A program made the position numbers and the translations under genes. A DNA stretch of 64,000 nucleotides from assembly GCF_001632365.1 (NCBI RefSeq), contig NW_024468529.1, positions 233,762 through 297,761 of the forward strand, in the 5' to 3' direction. This DNA is from Laetiporus sulphureus 93-53. Its lineage: Eukaryota > Basidiomycota > Agaricomycetes > Polyporales > Laetiporaceae. This document shows positions 34,619-45,597 of the stretch, one piece after another. The notes beneath the pieces were generated by a model. It had not been told where the DNA came from, did no database searches, and was given only the letters and a program-made list of their open reading frames with translations. The first letter of the stretch is position 1; each line of letters starts with the position of its first letter.

Positions 34619-36784
34619 TCACCTCGAATAACTACCTTTGTACCGTGGTCCTCGTTCGTCCCTTCGGTCGCGATCTCGCGGTCGGTCATACCTGTCTGAC
34701 CTCCGCTCATCGTACCGAGACGCACCCCGTATGTGAATCACATCTGTCTCCCGTGACGGCACAGAGTCGCCCTCATAGGCCCTCCGTTGGCGGCCGTCAA
34801 CATACCGCCGTCCATCGTCTCTCCTCGAGAACTCCCTTCTGTCTTCCCCACGCCGGTTCGAGGACCGCCGACCGCCTTCATCACGATTTCTTTGCCGAGA
34901 CGGGCCTCTGCTGAACCAATCATCTTCGTCATCCTCCGCTTCTTCAAGCTCGCGCGCGCGTTTCCTCAATTTTTCGCGTTCCTTCAATCGGCCTTTCTTC
35001 CCAACGTCCATTGGCGCGATAAATCCAAAGCCGTCCGCAAAAGAGCCCGCGGCTTCCCAATCGCGTGGTGGGCGCGATGCATTTGGACGCGAGAGAGGCC
35101 GTTCAGTGAGGTCAGCGAAAGGTCCTGACGACGTATTGTATGAACCGAACGCGGACGGTTCGCGTGGCATATCTCCTACGTGGGGAACGGCTTGGCAATC
35201 CTGTGAAAGAATTTGATTAGAAGATTCAATGTAGCGAACTAAATGATCACGCACGTCACCCAAGTGACCGGATCCGCCACAGTTGTAACACCACTCGTCT
35301 GTTGCGATGTAGCCTTCGCCGCCTTGTCCCAGTGCGAGGGCCCGCTTCTCTTCACGGTTTTTCATGATAAGTTGGCGTTCCACGTTGTCGACGTACTCAT
35401 ACAATCGCCAGAGCGTGGGGCATTCCTGAAGATGGTGAATGACAAGAGACATGCATATATGCGCGCCATCGACCCACTTTGGTGCTGTGCGTCCCAGACC
35501 CACATCTACCGCAAATATCATAGTTGTCCGTGCCACGGCGAGAACTGTGACGGTTGGGGCACGTCTAAGACGTCGGGAAATCAGATGAGATGATGTGGAT
35601 GTGGATACGTAATGCTGATGCTGACCATGCTGATATGTCCTCTCATATTGCAATTGTGACAGATCTTACTGATTGGACAGTTGCGCGTGGGATGTTCATC
35701 TCGAGCCCCACAGGTCAAGCACTTGACGGAAGGGATTCAACGATGAGTTAGCTGAAATCAAATTCTTGACCGACCTCCCGGAGAAGGCCTACTGACAATC
35801 ATCACACGGCACTCGGACGTTTCATGCTCGCCCTCTGCTCCACACTTCTTGCAGACAATCTTCCTCGGTTTGGCGGACTTTTCGATCTCCTCCACCGTCT
35901 CGAAATAGCGTACCATGCCCGGAGCCTGTCACAGAATGTTACGTCAAGTATATCACAAGCTACGCGCATATACGTACTCTTCTGTTATCATCATAGTCCA
36001 AGTATTGAATGAAGCCTTCGTCTTCGGAGTCAGGAGTTGACGGAGGTAGTATCTCAACGGGATCAACGCCTCCTTCCCCGAACACAGAAACGTGAGCTGG
36101 GAGCAACAACGGAGGCTGTTCATTCAGTGTCGGCCCGACGTTCGGATTCACAGGCTCGGGTGCAGGCTGAATAGGCTTGGAAGTAAGAGTAACCTTGATC
36201 TTCTCCAGATCGACAAAGAAAAGAGTCGCCGCTTCGTCCTTGGCCGGTGAGCGGGATAAGTCCATGTCCTTGCGTCTAAACTCCGGAGAACGCGACCGAC
36301 GCTGGTCATTCCGATTGGCTTCGCGTCGCCGATCGGGAGACCTACCATTCCTCCTCCTCCGCTTACTGCCCTTCTCCCGCCGTCCTGCCTCCTCCTCCTC
36401 TACGTCCCGCTTCGGACTGCTCAGACGATCGAGGAGCGATCTCTTGCTCTGCGAACCAGGCTTGTTCTTCCCCTTCGGGGCAACCGGGGTGCCATTGAAG
36501 TTGGATTCTTCCTCGCCACCAACAGCAAGCGCGTTCTTCTCTCGAGGCTGCTCGAGCAGCGGGTCGGCCACCTCACCTTCCTCGAGCGTTTCCATCATTT
36601 TCGCTTTGGGCACCCGTTTCTTCCTCCTCTTAGATCTGCGGGTGCCGTTATCTGGTTGGGAGGCGACATAGTCCAAAACCCGTGCTGAAGGTGCGTATTC
36701 GGCATCGTCGTCCGAGTTGAGCTCGATGTATTCTGGAGGAGGGCTTGAACCAGTGAGATCGATAACTTCGTTCGGCGCCATCAT
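34619..36784 (-). CDS. AIR2: AIR1/AIR2-type zinc-knuckle RNA-binding protein (TRAMP complex)
   Basis: Starts MMAPNEVIDLTG at 36784 with a long acidic/basic disordered region (~270 residues, RSRSPEFRRK). Later exons supply five zinc knuckles in order: CKKCGAEGEHETSEC, CLTCGARDEHPTRNC, CHNCNMRGHI then SMTC across an intron, CGRCGSGTHSTK then EC across an intron, and CYNCGGSGHLGD then DC. Between knuckles 4 and 5 is PTLWRLYEYVDNVERQL, the segment that in yeast Air2 contacts the poly(A) polymerase Trf4. In the family, TRAMP (Trf4/5, Air1/2, Mtr4) oligoadenylates nuclear RNAs for exosome decay. Knuckles 1 and 2 have five residues between the second Cys and the His instead of four. The tail is Arg/Asp/Glu-rich (RDRDRRDERGPR), longer than in yeast. 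Confidence 0.88.
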
Positions 36785-38983
36785 GTGCTGCTATCCTCGA
36801 ACTGGGCTGGCTGCAAGAACGACCGAAACTAGTGTTGTTGTAACTAGACAGAGCGTGAGGCCACGCTTCACCGCGACGCCACCCGCAATTTGCTAAGCGC
36901 CGATGCTTCCCAATTTGGAAACAGTTGTGGTTCGACTTGCGCAGCGGCCAAGTCGGGGATCCCGCTCGCTGCTTGGAGTCTAGGCCGTCTAATAGCATGA
37001 AACGCATTATTTCTCAATTTCACATAATCATTGGAGCCTCGAGTGGACCTATAGGGAACTCCGCATGTGGCATGCTTACTGTGTGGGTTTATTCCATTCA
37101 GGCACGGTTAACGTAAATACGGACCTCGGAAAGAGCGCACGTCACCGGGTGCTATATCTTATACATAGTATACATGAACTGGTTGGTTGTCATTGCTTAA
37201 ACTAGGGTACCTGCACCAACGATAGCAGACTCTTCTCGGCCTGTCGATCAAGGTATATGCTTCTACGTCTTCTGACAGCGAAATGCGAGTTACTCGGTAT
37301 GAGTTACTTATGACATACGTTCACGCCACTAGGCTTGCTCTTCGAATACCAATGATTAATTTGCTCTTTCCCTGACGTAGTAGTTCCTGGAATCACGAGA
37401 GGCCCATTCCAGGCGGCCGCGTTCAATGATACTCATGGGCTACCTGGAAGATCGCGGGTATCTGTAACCGTGTTTAGCCTGGACCTTGGCATCTTGGTGA
37501 GACAAGCTTTGAATGGTAGCCCTTGCCCTGGATACTCCACAACTGAGACGCTATCCATTGCCAGAAGCTACGCTGTCCATTCTGCCGTAGCTTGATATGG
37601 CGCAGGGGAGCCTTGGCGTCAGTCTACATCGACAATTTATAGATTGAATGGAAGCCTGATACAGGCAGATTATCGGAGAGTGTCACGAGAATCGGACGTA
37701 AACATTTCAAGGGTGCAGCGCAAAGTTCGCTCTAAGACGAAATTGGTTTGTTGTCGGTCTGGTATCGGTACCAGCTGTGAAATAGTCCGCAGTGTAGGAT
37801 CCGCCTTACCCAGAATTTCAACTCTTCCCTTCGTTGTGGAACTCCGCTAGAACCGACGGCTGCGAAGTTTCCGCAGAACAAGAGGGATTCTACAGCGAAT
37901 GCCTCAAGTACGCCTTGACTAACGCACTGAAAACGCTGCATAGTCAGCGAACCCTCATTTGGCACCAATGCTAGCTTCTGAGGGTAACAGTGCAATGTTC
38001 ACTGCGTGCGGAAAAGATTCGGAGCTGGGAGTCAACTGTCCGAGCAAGTACATTGGTCACGGAGTGCCTGTTAAAAGTTGGAACGAAAGAATCGGACGAG
38101 AAGCGACAAGCCTTCACTAAGGCTCGCGGTAATCGGCCCACTTTAGAACTGCACAAGTCACACGAGTCATAAGATGCCCTGTGTATAGATAGGAGGGAGC
38201 CTGAACTAATGTCAGCAAGAACTGCGAGATTATGTATAGCATCAAGCGGCGCACAGCTTCTAAGACTTCTCATCCTCCGACTGGGTCGTACTGGGCAGAA
38301 AGGAGTGCATCAAATTACAACGCTATATTGTCAACGGTCCGTTTCAGCTCTTTTAGCGCCATACCGTCACACGAACGAGCAGTTCAGCAATCCGGTCTCC
38401 AGCTGAGCTGTCACGGTATCGAACAGATGCTACAGAGCAGCGTCCATCTTCGCTAACAAACTCGGATCAATAATAGCAATAAGAGCACAGAAATAAATAA
38501 TCCCACAACCTCAGCCCAACGACGGCACCGCGGCCGGCACGGAATGTGCGACCAGCGGTCGTGCACACGGCAGGAAACAACAGAACGAGAACATGGCGGA
38601 GCGTCATAAGGGCATAAGGGAAATAGTCGCATAAGATATATAGTCGACCAGGTAGGATACTGCACGAAGGAAGCGGAAACAAGGAGAGGGATAGCGACGA
38701 GAGAAGCTACCACTGTCCAAGGAAGGGCATCTAGCCCAGGTCAACCAAGCAAGATTTGAAGGCGGGCTAAGTCCATAGGTATCAAGGGCAATTGGGTAAA
38801 GGGAGAGGGTGAATTGACAGTGCAGTGATGTCGCAGAGCTTGGCGATGCGCGGGTAATTCAGAATTCGATACACTAATGCAATCACAGTCTAAAGTACAC
38901 CACGTACGCCACGGAATTCAACGTTCAGGCTAGTTGCGACAGAGAGACGGACGAGGAGTGGATTGACGCGCAGCGCTCGACGG
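36785..38983. other. Intergenic, no gene recognised
   Basis: About 2.2 kb with only short frames that overlap on both strands. No motif, repeat, tRNA or element was recognised. The left end should hold the AIR2 promoter and the right end the OPY2 3' region. Confidence 0.35.
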
Positions 38984-41020
38984 TCATGGGCGAGGCGGCG
39001 GCGGAGGCATGTTCCTCTCAAAGTTGAGCGGATATGACGACAGGTCACTCGTCAGCGCAAGCGTGTCCAAGCTTGCCCGTTGCCGGCCCGGGAAGGACGA
39101 CGGAGCCGGATTACTTGACGCGTCCTCTGAGATCCCAGTATCAATTTGGAATGGGAACGAGCTCAGTCCGTTCGATGCGGTCGACGATTGAGATGCCATG
39201 GAGATCCCAAGCGCCTTGCGGTTCATCGGCCTTGGGGGCGGTGGCAGCGGGGAGACAGGAGCCTCACGGGCGCTCTCGCGCGAAGGCGCCTCCCGAACCG
39301 GCGACCGCTGCACTTGGGCAAATTTGTTACCGGCGGTGGACTGCTGCGCAAGTGGGGAACGGGGCGGAGAGCGGATAGGGCGATTCGAAATGGGAGATGG
39401 TGGCACGAATGGGAAGCTCTCGAGTATCGAGTCGGCACGCGTCGATGTCGAGACGACAGACGCAAGCGACATCCGACTCCCCTGGAACTGGTCTATGTCC
39501 TGCATCGCACGCTGCTGCTCCTGCTCCAGTGCACTATTCCCAGACGGAGGCGTGTTCAAGAACTTGGCGCTCGTCATCCTGTACGGGGTCCTCGGCGTGT
39601 TGAGGACACCGCTGGAAGCGGTGGCGGGAGTGCTAAATTGGTCTAGCCCGAGGTGCACACGAGTTCCACTGCTGATCTCGGCGCCAATGACAGACCCTAC
39701 GATGGAGGCTGCTTGCGTATATGTGCTCAGCGGACGATTGCCAGCACTCGGTACGTCCGGCTCATTAGAGTTTTGTGCAGACGTCGAGCGAGAATGCTGG
39801 AGTTTAGTTGCATCAGGAGTGCCGAACGTGGACGTGGACGGTGCGGGCGACCTCTGTGAGCCATCCCTATTGAGGAGCGAATGCTCATCACCGAACGGAT
39901 CCGAGCGTGCGACGGCATCATGGTCGTCCTCAGGAATCTCAGCCACAACGTCCGAGGGGCCGAAGCTTGCAGCAGCCAAAGGGGAACGTACAGGAGGACG
40001 GGTCGAACCTGACTGCGCACGAAGATGAGTATTGCCCGACTTGGGAGAGCTTTGAGGTGAGGTGCGAATCATTTCGGGCTTGACAAGGCCCACAACGTGC
40101 TGTTTCACTACACCGCGCGTCGGGGTGACGATGACAGGAGCTTCGTTCAGGAAATCGCTGCCAAAACTGCCCGTGGTCAAGTACGATGCGCGGTTGTTGA
40201 TGCCAGAAACACCCGACAGCTGTGACTGTCCGTCGCCCGACTTGCCCGCCAGCGCGTCGCGCGACTGCTCCATGCCGAGATCAAGATCTGGAGCACGCGA
40301 AGGACGGACAGGACCCGAGGAAGCTCCGGAGTGATGCGAATCGGTGAACGAGGCGGGGGGCACGAATGCGATCGGAATGACGTTCGACTGCGTGCCGGTG
40401 GACGTCGTCTGGATGGAATGGTTGTCTCCGAAGGGGTTCTCCGTGCTTGACTCGCTGCGAGAATGTCCGTCCGTTGCATGCGTCGTGGAGCCTGCTTGCG
40501 ACTCGGGATCAAGGTTGATCGTTCCACCAGTGGCGCCTGTATAGAACCTGACCGTGCTCTGCTCGGACTCTCCCTTTTCGTTGGGGTCCGGCCGGTTGAG
40601 CACGTCCTCTGCGCGAGCCGGAGCATCGACTTTGTCCTCCACTGCTGCACCCGCCAGGCGCCGCTGCCGTAAGCGCCTGCGATAGAACCAGAAGGCGCCA
40701 AGCACCAGGGCAAGAAAGACGACGCAGGCAATCACAGCGCCAGCAAGTGCGCCCGAACTGATCCCACTTGAGCCGGAGCTCGAGCTCTGTTGAGAGATAC
40801 ATTCGTAATGAGGGCACGCATCACAGCTCCTGACAATGCGAGGGTGGTCAGCTACAGGGCCAAGTCAAGCGCGGGAGACGAGGAGCACAACGCACAAGTC
40901 TATGAGAACGCATTCCTCGGATGAGCTGCAGGAGCATGCAGCAAGCGGCGAGGTGCATGTGACGCAGCTCCTGCGGCTCTCGGTCGTGTTTCGGTAGGCA
41001 AAGCTAGAGTGGGCGACCAT
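38984..41020 (-). CDS. OPY2: OPY2-type plasma-membrane anchor protein
   Basis: A Cys-rich N-terminal domain is built across an intron (SCVTCTSPLAACSCSSSEEC, VLIDL, then SCDACPHYEC), matching the OPY2 extracellular domain. A Ser-rich stalk, one membrane helix (GALAGAVIACVVFLALVLGA) and a basic stop-transfer (FYRRRLRQRR) follow. The ~580-residue cytoplasmic tail is disordered, rich in Ser-Pro and Pro-rich sites, and ends NFERNMPPPPPRP. Yeast Opy2 recruits the adaptor Ste50 to the membrane for HOG and filamentous MAP-kinase signalling, and the SP sites fit control by MAP or casein kinases. The ATG at 41020 gives MVAHSSFAYRNTT with no signal peptide; an upstream exon encoding it (region to 41157) is possible. 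The large plus-strand frame inside this tail is a shadow. Confidence 0.8.
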
Positions 41021-41671
41021 AACGACAGCGGGATGCAAGGTACGATGAAGACAAAAGACTGAAAGAGCGTGTGGGTTGAGACAGACTCGTTTAAAAGAGG
41101 AGAAAGACGACGGTGCCCTGCGATGGCCAGCACGTTGGGAGCGGTGAAGGCACTCAAAAGAACGACGGCGTCGACGTTACCAACGATGGCAGAGACCAGG
41201 CACTGCGGGCCAAGTTAGCGACATATTTAAGGCAACTCTGATACGGCAAAAATCAGTGCGCGACCGCTGGCTCACACGCTCAAGCGCCCGGGCCTGGGCT
41301 CAGGCCACTTGGCTCTCGTCGAATACATGCTTGACCCTGGTGACCATCGCCGTAGCTATGTTAATAACATCGTATTTACTCTATCGATCTTCTCGCATCT
41401 CACCCGAGGACAAGCATCGCTCTGCGCACTGCTCGCACACCCTCCTCAACGCCCAATCTATCCGTGATCTCGATGCTGTGAGGTTGAATTCTGACACGGA
41501 TCCTGCGTCTCACTAGTCACTTCTAGTGGCTGTAATCGTATCTGCGCATTTGCATCGCTATGAGTGATCGTTCTATAGTGTAAAGAGAAGCACACACTTC
41601 TTGTAGAACGTTTCCGAGTCCGAGGGAACCTGGAGATGGCACCATTAGCTCCGTCACAATAGCTATGAGGG
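41021..41671. other. Spacer between OPY2 start and CAF16 stop
   Basis: The minus-strand frame to 41157 may contribute an OPY2 first exon. A plus-strand hydrophobic stretch near 41330-41390 lacks an ATG in front of it and is not called as a gene. Confidence 0.35.
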
Positions 41672-42734
41672 TCAAGGGCGTACCTCGCCAGGCTTCCCTA
41701 CCCTCGCACCCCGCATCTTGAGCCCCTGCTTTTCCAGTTCTCGTCTTCGCTCCCGGTCTTCCTTCAACCAGTGCAGAGCGAGCGTGTACAAGGATGGTGT
41801 CGGCCCGAGGTCAACCGAGACAGCTTGTGACGCCACGTCCGGCGTGAGAGGCCAGGGCGTTGGCTGTGAGAGGAACGTGCCCAGGTGCATGTGGGCGACA
41901 TGCGTGGGGAACCTATCCAGCCCATCAAATATGTGCGTAGCATCTGCGCGCGACATAACTCGCATCAAAGTGGGCGCAATCAGACAGCCCCATACGTACA
42001 CAAGATGGTTGCACAACGTCGTTCACTGTCGGCTTGGAGGAACTCTAGGAGATTGTGGCGGACAAGAACGTCTAAATCGACTGTGACCTGAAGGACGTAG
42101 ATCAACAACTTTGAGATGGGCTGTGCGCAACTGACAGACCTCGTCTAGGAGCAAGACGTCCCAATCGGACATTAGACCCATGACCAATTGCACTCGGCGC
42201 CGCTCGCCGTCAGATATGGCGTGCATGTGCCAGTCAAGATCAACATCCAGGATATCAAGCAAGCGATCACGTCGTTCTTTGTGACGGTACCCTCCCACGG
42301 AGTTCAGGAAGTCATGAACGATAATGTCACTACGGACAACCGGGTTCATTGCCCTATTGAGCATAGACTAGTCAGCAGCTCCGGCCATTGCGACAGAATA
42401 GGAGATACAGACCATTCCGTCCCGAGGAAGGTGACTCCAGGCGGAGAGTTTCTGAAGACATCTCTCCCCTTGATGTGAACATGGGTGCCCTCATGGAGAA
42501 TCAGTCGCTTGCCAGCGAGGATCTGCAAGAGCGTCGACTTTCCCGCTTAATGGCGCATTGGCCTGCTGCAACGCACAAGCAGCGATGTGACTAATCCGCA
42601 CCTCCATTTGCGCCAATCAGAATTGTGCGCGACCCTTTCGGCAGGTACATGCACAGATCCACGAGCGACAATGGCCCGCCCGGGTAGTGAGAGAAGGTGA
42701 GATTGGCGATGGATATCTCGCTTTCGTCGTGCAT
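41672..42734 (-). CDS. CAF16: CAF16-type soluble ABC ATPase
   Basis: A single ABC nucleotide-binding domain with no membrane segments. From the ATG at 42734 it reads [20 protein letters not shown]. The Walker A is rebuilt across an intron (LIGANG then [12 protein letters not shown]). After FLGTEW and another intron come the signature [11 protein letters not shown], Walker [10 protein letters not shown], then across introns [17 protein letters not shown] and [14 protein letters not shown] with the switch His. These blocks fit yeast Caf16, an ABC protein associated with the CCR4-NOT complex; plant and animal relatives are the ABCI type. The reading frame is open for a few codons above the ATG behind a possible acceptor, so a short upstream exon cannot be ruled out. 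Motifs are complete, so ATPase activity is expected. Confidence 0.87.
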
Positions 42735-43412
42735 GCTGGAGGACGATAGTTCGGAGACTTTCTGTCAACCTAAATACAACGAGAGATGCGGTTGTGAAGT
42801 GAAGGGCGAGTTGAAGGCATGGGTGAAGACCAGTGGTGGATATCAAGCACTAAGCGCCCGGACCATTCAGTATGATACTTCATGCGCGCCGAGGTCCATA
42901 TTTAGTACTAAGCGCTAAGCGCTCAGTAAGTACTCAACGTTCAACACCAGCAGTTGCCATGGCTGAGAGGTCTCATATATCCTTCACATATGAAAGGTCG
43001 ATTCTCAGCCCTCCTCGTTAAAAGGCGGAATCAAAGAACAGTTGCTTGTCCCGCGCATCGCAACACGACGCGTGTGTGGCTCGGGTATGGTGGCGCCGCG
43101 CCACCGTGGCACTCGTTGACGCTGTACATGTGGTGGCCGCCTTGAACGTGAACTGTGTCCATGTACAAGTTCAATCAAAAACCTATGCATGTGTCTGTCA
43201 CCACGATAGTCTTTATCGATATGAAGCTAACGCTACTAGTAATGGTTGCTTCGCTCTCCAGCTGCCGTCGCGGTCGCATTGACACGGATCTTCAAAATCC
43301 TGTTATGTGAAGTAGTAGTGATTATATGCTCGATGTTTTCGCAGGAATTTGATATCGACCACCGCAAAAGCGATGGTCGCTTTCTCATCTCCGATACAGT
43401 AGGCTATGCAAC
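42735..43412. other. Divergent intergenic region
   Basis: Between CAF16 and the C2H2 regulator. Repeated AAGCGC units cluster at 42850-42925 (CTAAGCGCTAAGCGCTCAG near 42908-42926). No gene is recognised. Confidence 0.4.
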
Positions 43413-43470
43413 AGACGCCAACGGGCGTCTGTCGGAGGAAGAGACGCCCATTATACGATCACGTGATCGT
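43413..43470. promoter_or_regulatory. Palindrome cluster upstream of the C2H2 regulator
   Basis: AGACGCC at 43413-43419 is inverted as GGCGTCT at 43424-43430, and AGACGCC recurs at 43442-43448. A perfect 16-bp palindrome, ACGATCACGTGATCGT, follows at 43455-43470, centred on the E-box CACGTG. It lies about 385 bp before the ATG, a position suited to bHLH or other dimeric factors. The role is inferred. Confidence 0.45.
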
Positions 43471-43854
43471 GTTTTTGGTAGCTCCGCGACGTGCAGCCTA
43501 CACGCGCTGCTGCAGCCATGCTATATTGATGACCGGAGTCTCCCTATTAGATCAAGATATCTGGATAAGCATCCGTAAGTCAGCGCACTACGCAGCGCAT
43601 TGTAAACGCTGTCCGCGATGCACACGCAAACCAAACGTGGATCATCTTCCCAACCCCGCCCCTCCTCCATGCTCTCATACATCCGACTTGGGCGAATTGC
43701 CTCATAAGGAAGGTCTATACTACGTCCCAGAGTCTACAGGGAAATTCTACCGAGCGCGTGTTACTTTCGTTATAACAGCTGCCACAGCTGTGCATCTGAT
43801 GGGCCAGATCGACAGCATCAGCTTTCTCTCCTCTGCACCACGGATATCCTTACC

Positions 43855-45068
43855 ATGGACTACGCCACCTACTATGATCAATTCAGTTTTCCAGACAGCT
43901 TTATGGATGACTTGGGTTCATCGCCCACCGACTGGACACGAAACGCCAGCCTCCTTTTACAGTTCAATGGAGCGACATACTACGTCGCGCAAGACACCGC
44001 AAGAGAGGCTCCACGTTTGAATGTCCCTCCGCCGTCTGATTATTTCGCGACCCACGGTTTTACTGTGACGTCTGGGATGCACGCTGAGCTCCTTGCATGT
44101 CCACCGGCTGTATGGAACAGGTATGTGCTCTCTTAAGGGAGGATCAAAATGATTTATGCTGACTAGTGTCGCCTAGTGATTGCCTGACGGATGATTGTCT
44201 TTATGAATCCTATCCATACTATCCCGATGTTTCGTATCTACACTCAGATCTGGAGACTCGATCTCTACACCCTTTAATGGACATCGATGTCGATGCGCTG
44301 CCCGCTTCTCATCATTCCAACTCAGCGCCCACATCTATGTTGTTTGCTGATCCGCTCTTTGGATTCATCTCATCCTACGAAGGCGATGAATCTACGGAGC
44401 GACAGATCATTGCGCAGTCATCTCCGAGGTGGGCTGATTGCATCAGCAACGTTGTGTTGAGAACTAATTGTGCCATCAGCTTCGAACCTAGTCCATCTCC
44501 ACCTCTCTATTATGACTCCTCCTGCGCGTGTAACCATTCAGGGAGCGAAATCCGCTCCGTTTTCTCACCTCGGCAACAAAGATCGTCAACAAACGTAGAT
44601 CACTTCGAGCATCGGCGCCAATCCTCCTTGTCTCATCCCCGCCATTCCTCGGATCTCACCACATCCCCGTCGCCGCCTCTCGCGTCCCCTGCAGCGAGCC
44701 GCAGGAACGCCCCCGCATGGCAAAGCGTAGACGATCTCTGCATCGCGTTCTACCAAAATAATTTCCAATGTGCCGTGGACGGCTGCCCCTTCGCGCCCGT
44801 CGACGTCCGCCAAGGCGACGTCCTGCGGCACATGGAAACACACCGCCTCAAGGATAAGTGGGTCTGCTGCGGGACATACCTTGAAGACGCGCTGCAGCAG
44901 GGCATCGTGCCGCGCATCAGTGAAATCCGCGTGTACAAGGGTCGGCAGATGGTCGGCGGGTGTTTCAAGGCGTTCAGCCGGCGTGATTCTCTGAAGCGGC
45001 ATTTGGAGAACGGGAGGATTGGGTGCTTGGGGGATATTGTGCTTGCTACGCAGCTGAGCGAGTATTAA
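43855..45068 (+). CDS. C2H2-type zinc-finger protein, putative transcription factor
   Basis: Two exons joined after VWN, with the acceptor just before the codons SDCLTDDC (a nearer acceptor would give a stop). The start is MDYATYYDQFSFPDSF at 43855. The N-terminal ~240 residues are acidic, Ser/Pro/Tyr-rich and suit an activation region. A zinc finger follows, CAVDGCPFAPVDVRQGDVL then RHMETH (C-x4-C-x14-H-x3-H), then a Cys-rich segment (KWVCCGTY) and a second, irregular finger GGCFKAFSRRDSLKRHLEN whose last ligand may be the Cys in GRIGC. This spacing occurs in Agaricomycete C2H2 proteins with one good and one degenerate finger. DNA binding is likely and the targets are unknown. Confidence 0.75.
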
Positions 45069-45597
45069 TAGGACCAGCTTCGGCGCGCCAACTTGACGGT
45101 ACGTGATGTATCGAACCTTTCGATCCGTAGCTGACGCCTCCCGATCGCCAGGCTCTTCAAAATCTTTGTAGTGGACTGTAAATCGAGTCATCTCGATCCA
45201 GCGGTGTTTTTTTGCCATCAATGCTTTCTTTGATCGCACTTTCCTTCCGTTGCTTCATGATTCGAACACCGACATTTCGTATACCATTACAATTTATTAT
45301 GATACCATCCTCATATTTAATGGAACCAGCACTCATTGTACACACACCATAGCGCAAATAAGGCGACAAGCTACAACTCCATGTAATATATGTCACAGTT
45401 TCTGACTTCTGAATGCTCTCAAGCTTGATACGCGAACTTGTACACGAGATGATGGCGAAAAACGGAAATCTGGAGGATATGCGAGATGTCAGATGTACGT
45501 AGCTCCCTGAGTATGTCCTCCGGCAATTGCGAGCATGAGTGGTATCTGTTTATTCTTGATTCAAGGCATTGCAGCAGCATAAGGTCGTCCAGAAAGG
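45069..45597. other. Converging 3' regions
   Basis: Between the C2H2 gene and the coiled-coil gene, tail to tail. AT-rich, without a motif-bearing frame. Probably both 3' untranslated regions. Confidence 0.4.

Noticed and set aside
34294..34725. Minus-strand frame just past the AIR2 stop
   Set aside because: It overlaps the AIR2 end in a different frame and has no motif; it is probably 3' untranslated sequence.
39198..40028. 276-residue plus-strand open frame
   Set aside because: It lies wholly opposite the OPY2 coding tail and has no motif. It is a shadow of Ser/Pro-rich coding sequence.
41256..41516. Possible small membrane protein on the plus strand
   Set aside because: There is no ATG before the hydrophobic stretch; the only in-frame ATG lies inside it. 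No homology is recognised.
44586..45239. 217-residue minus-strand open frame
   Set aside because: It is antisense to the zinc-finger end of the C2H2 gene. The finger on the plus strand is the real signal.
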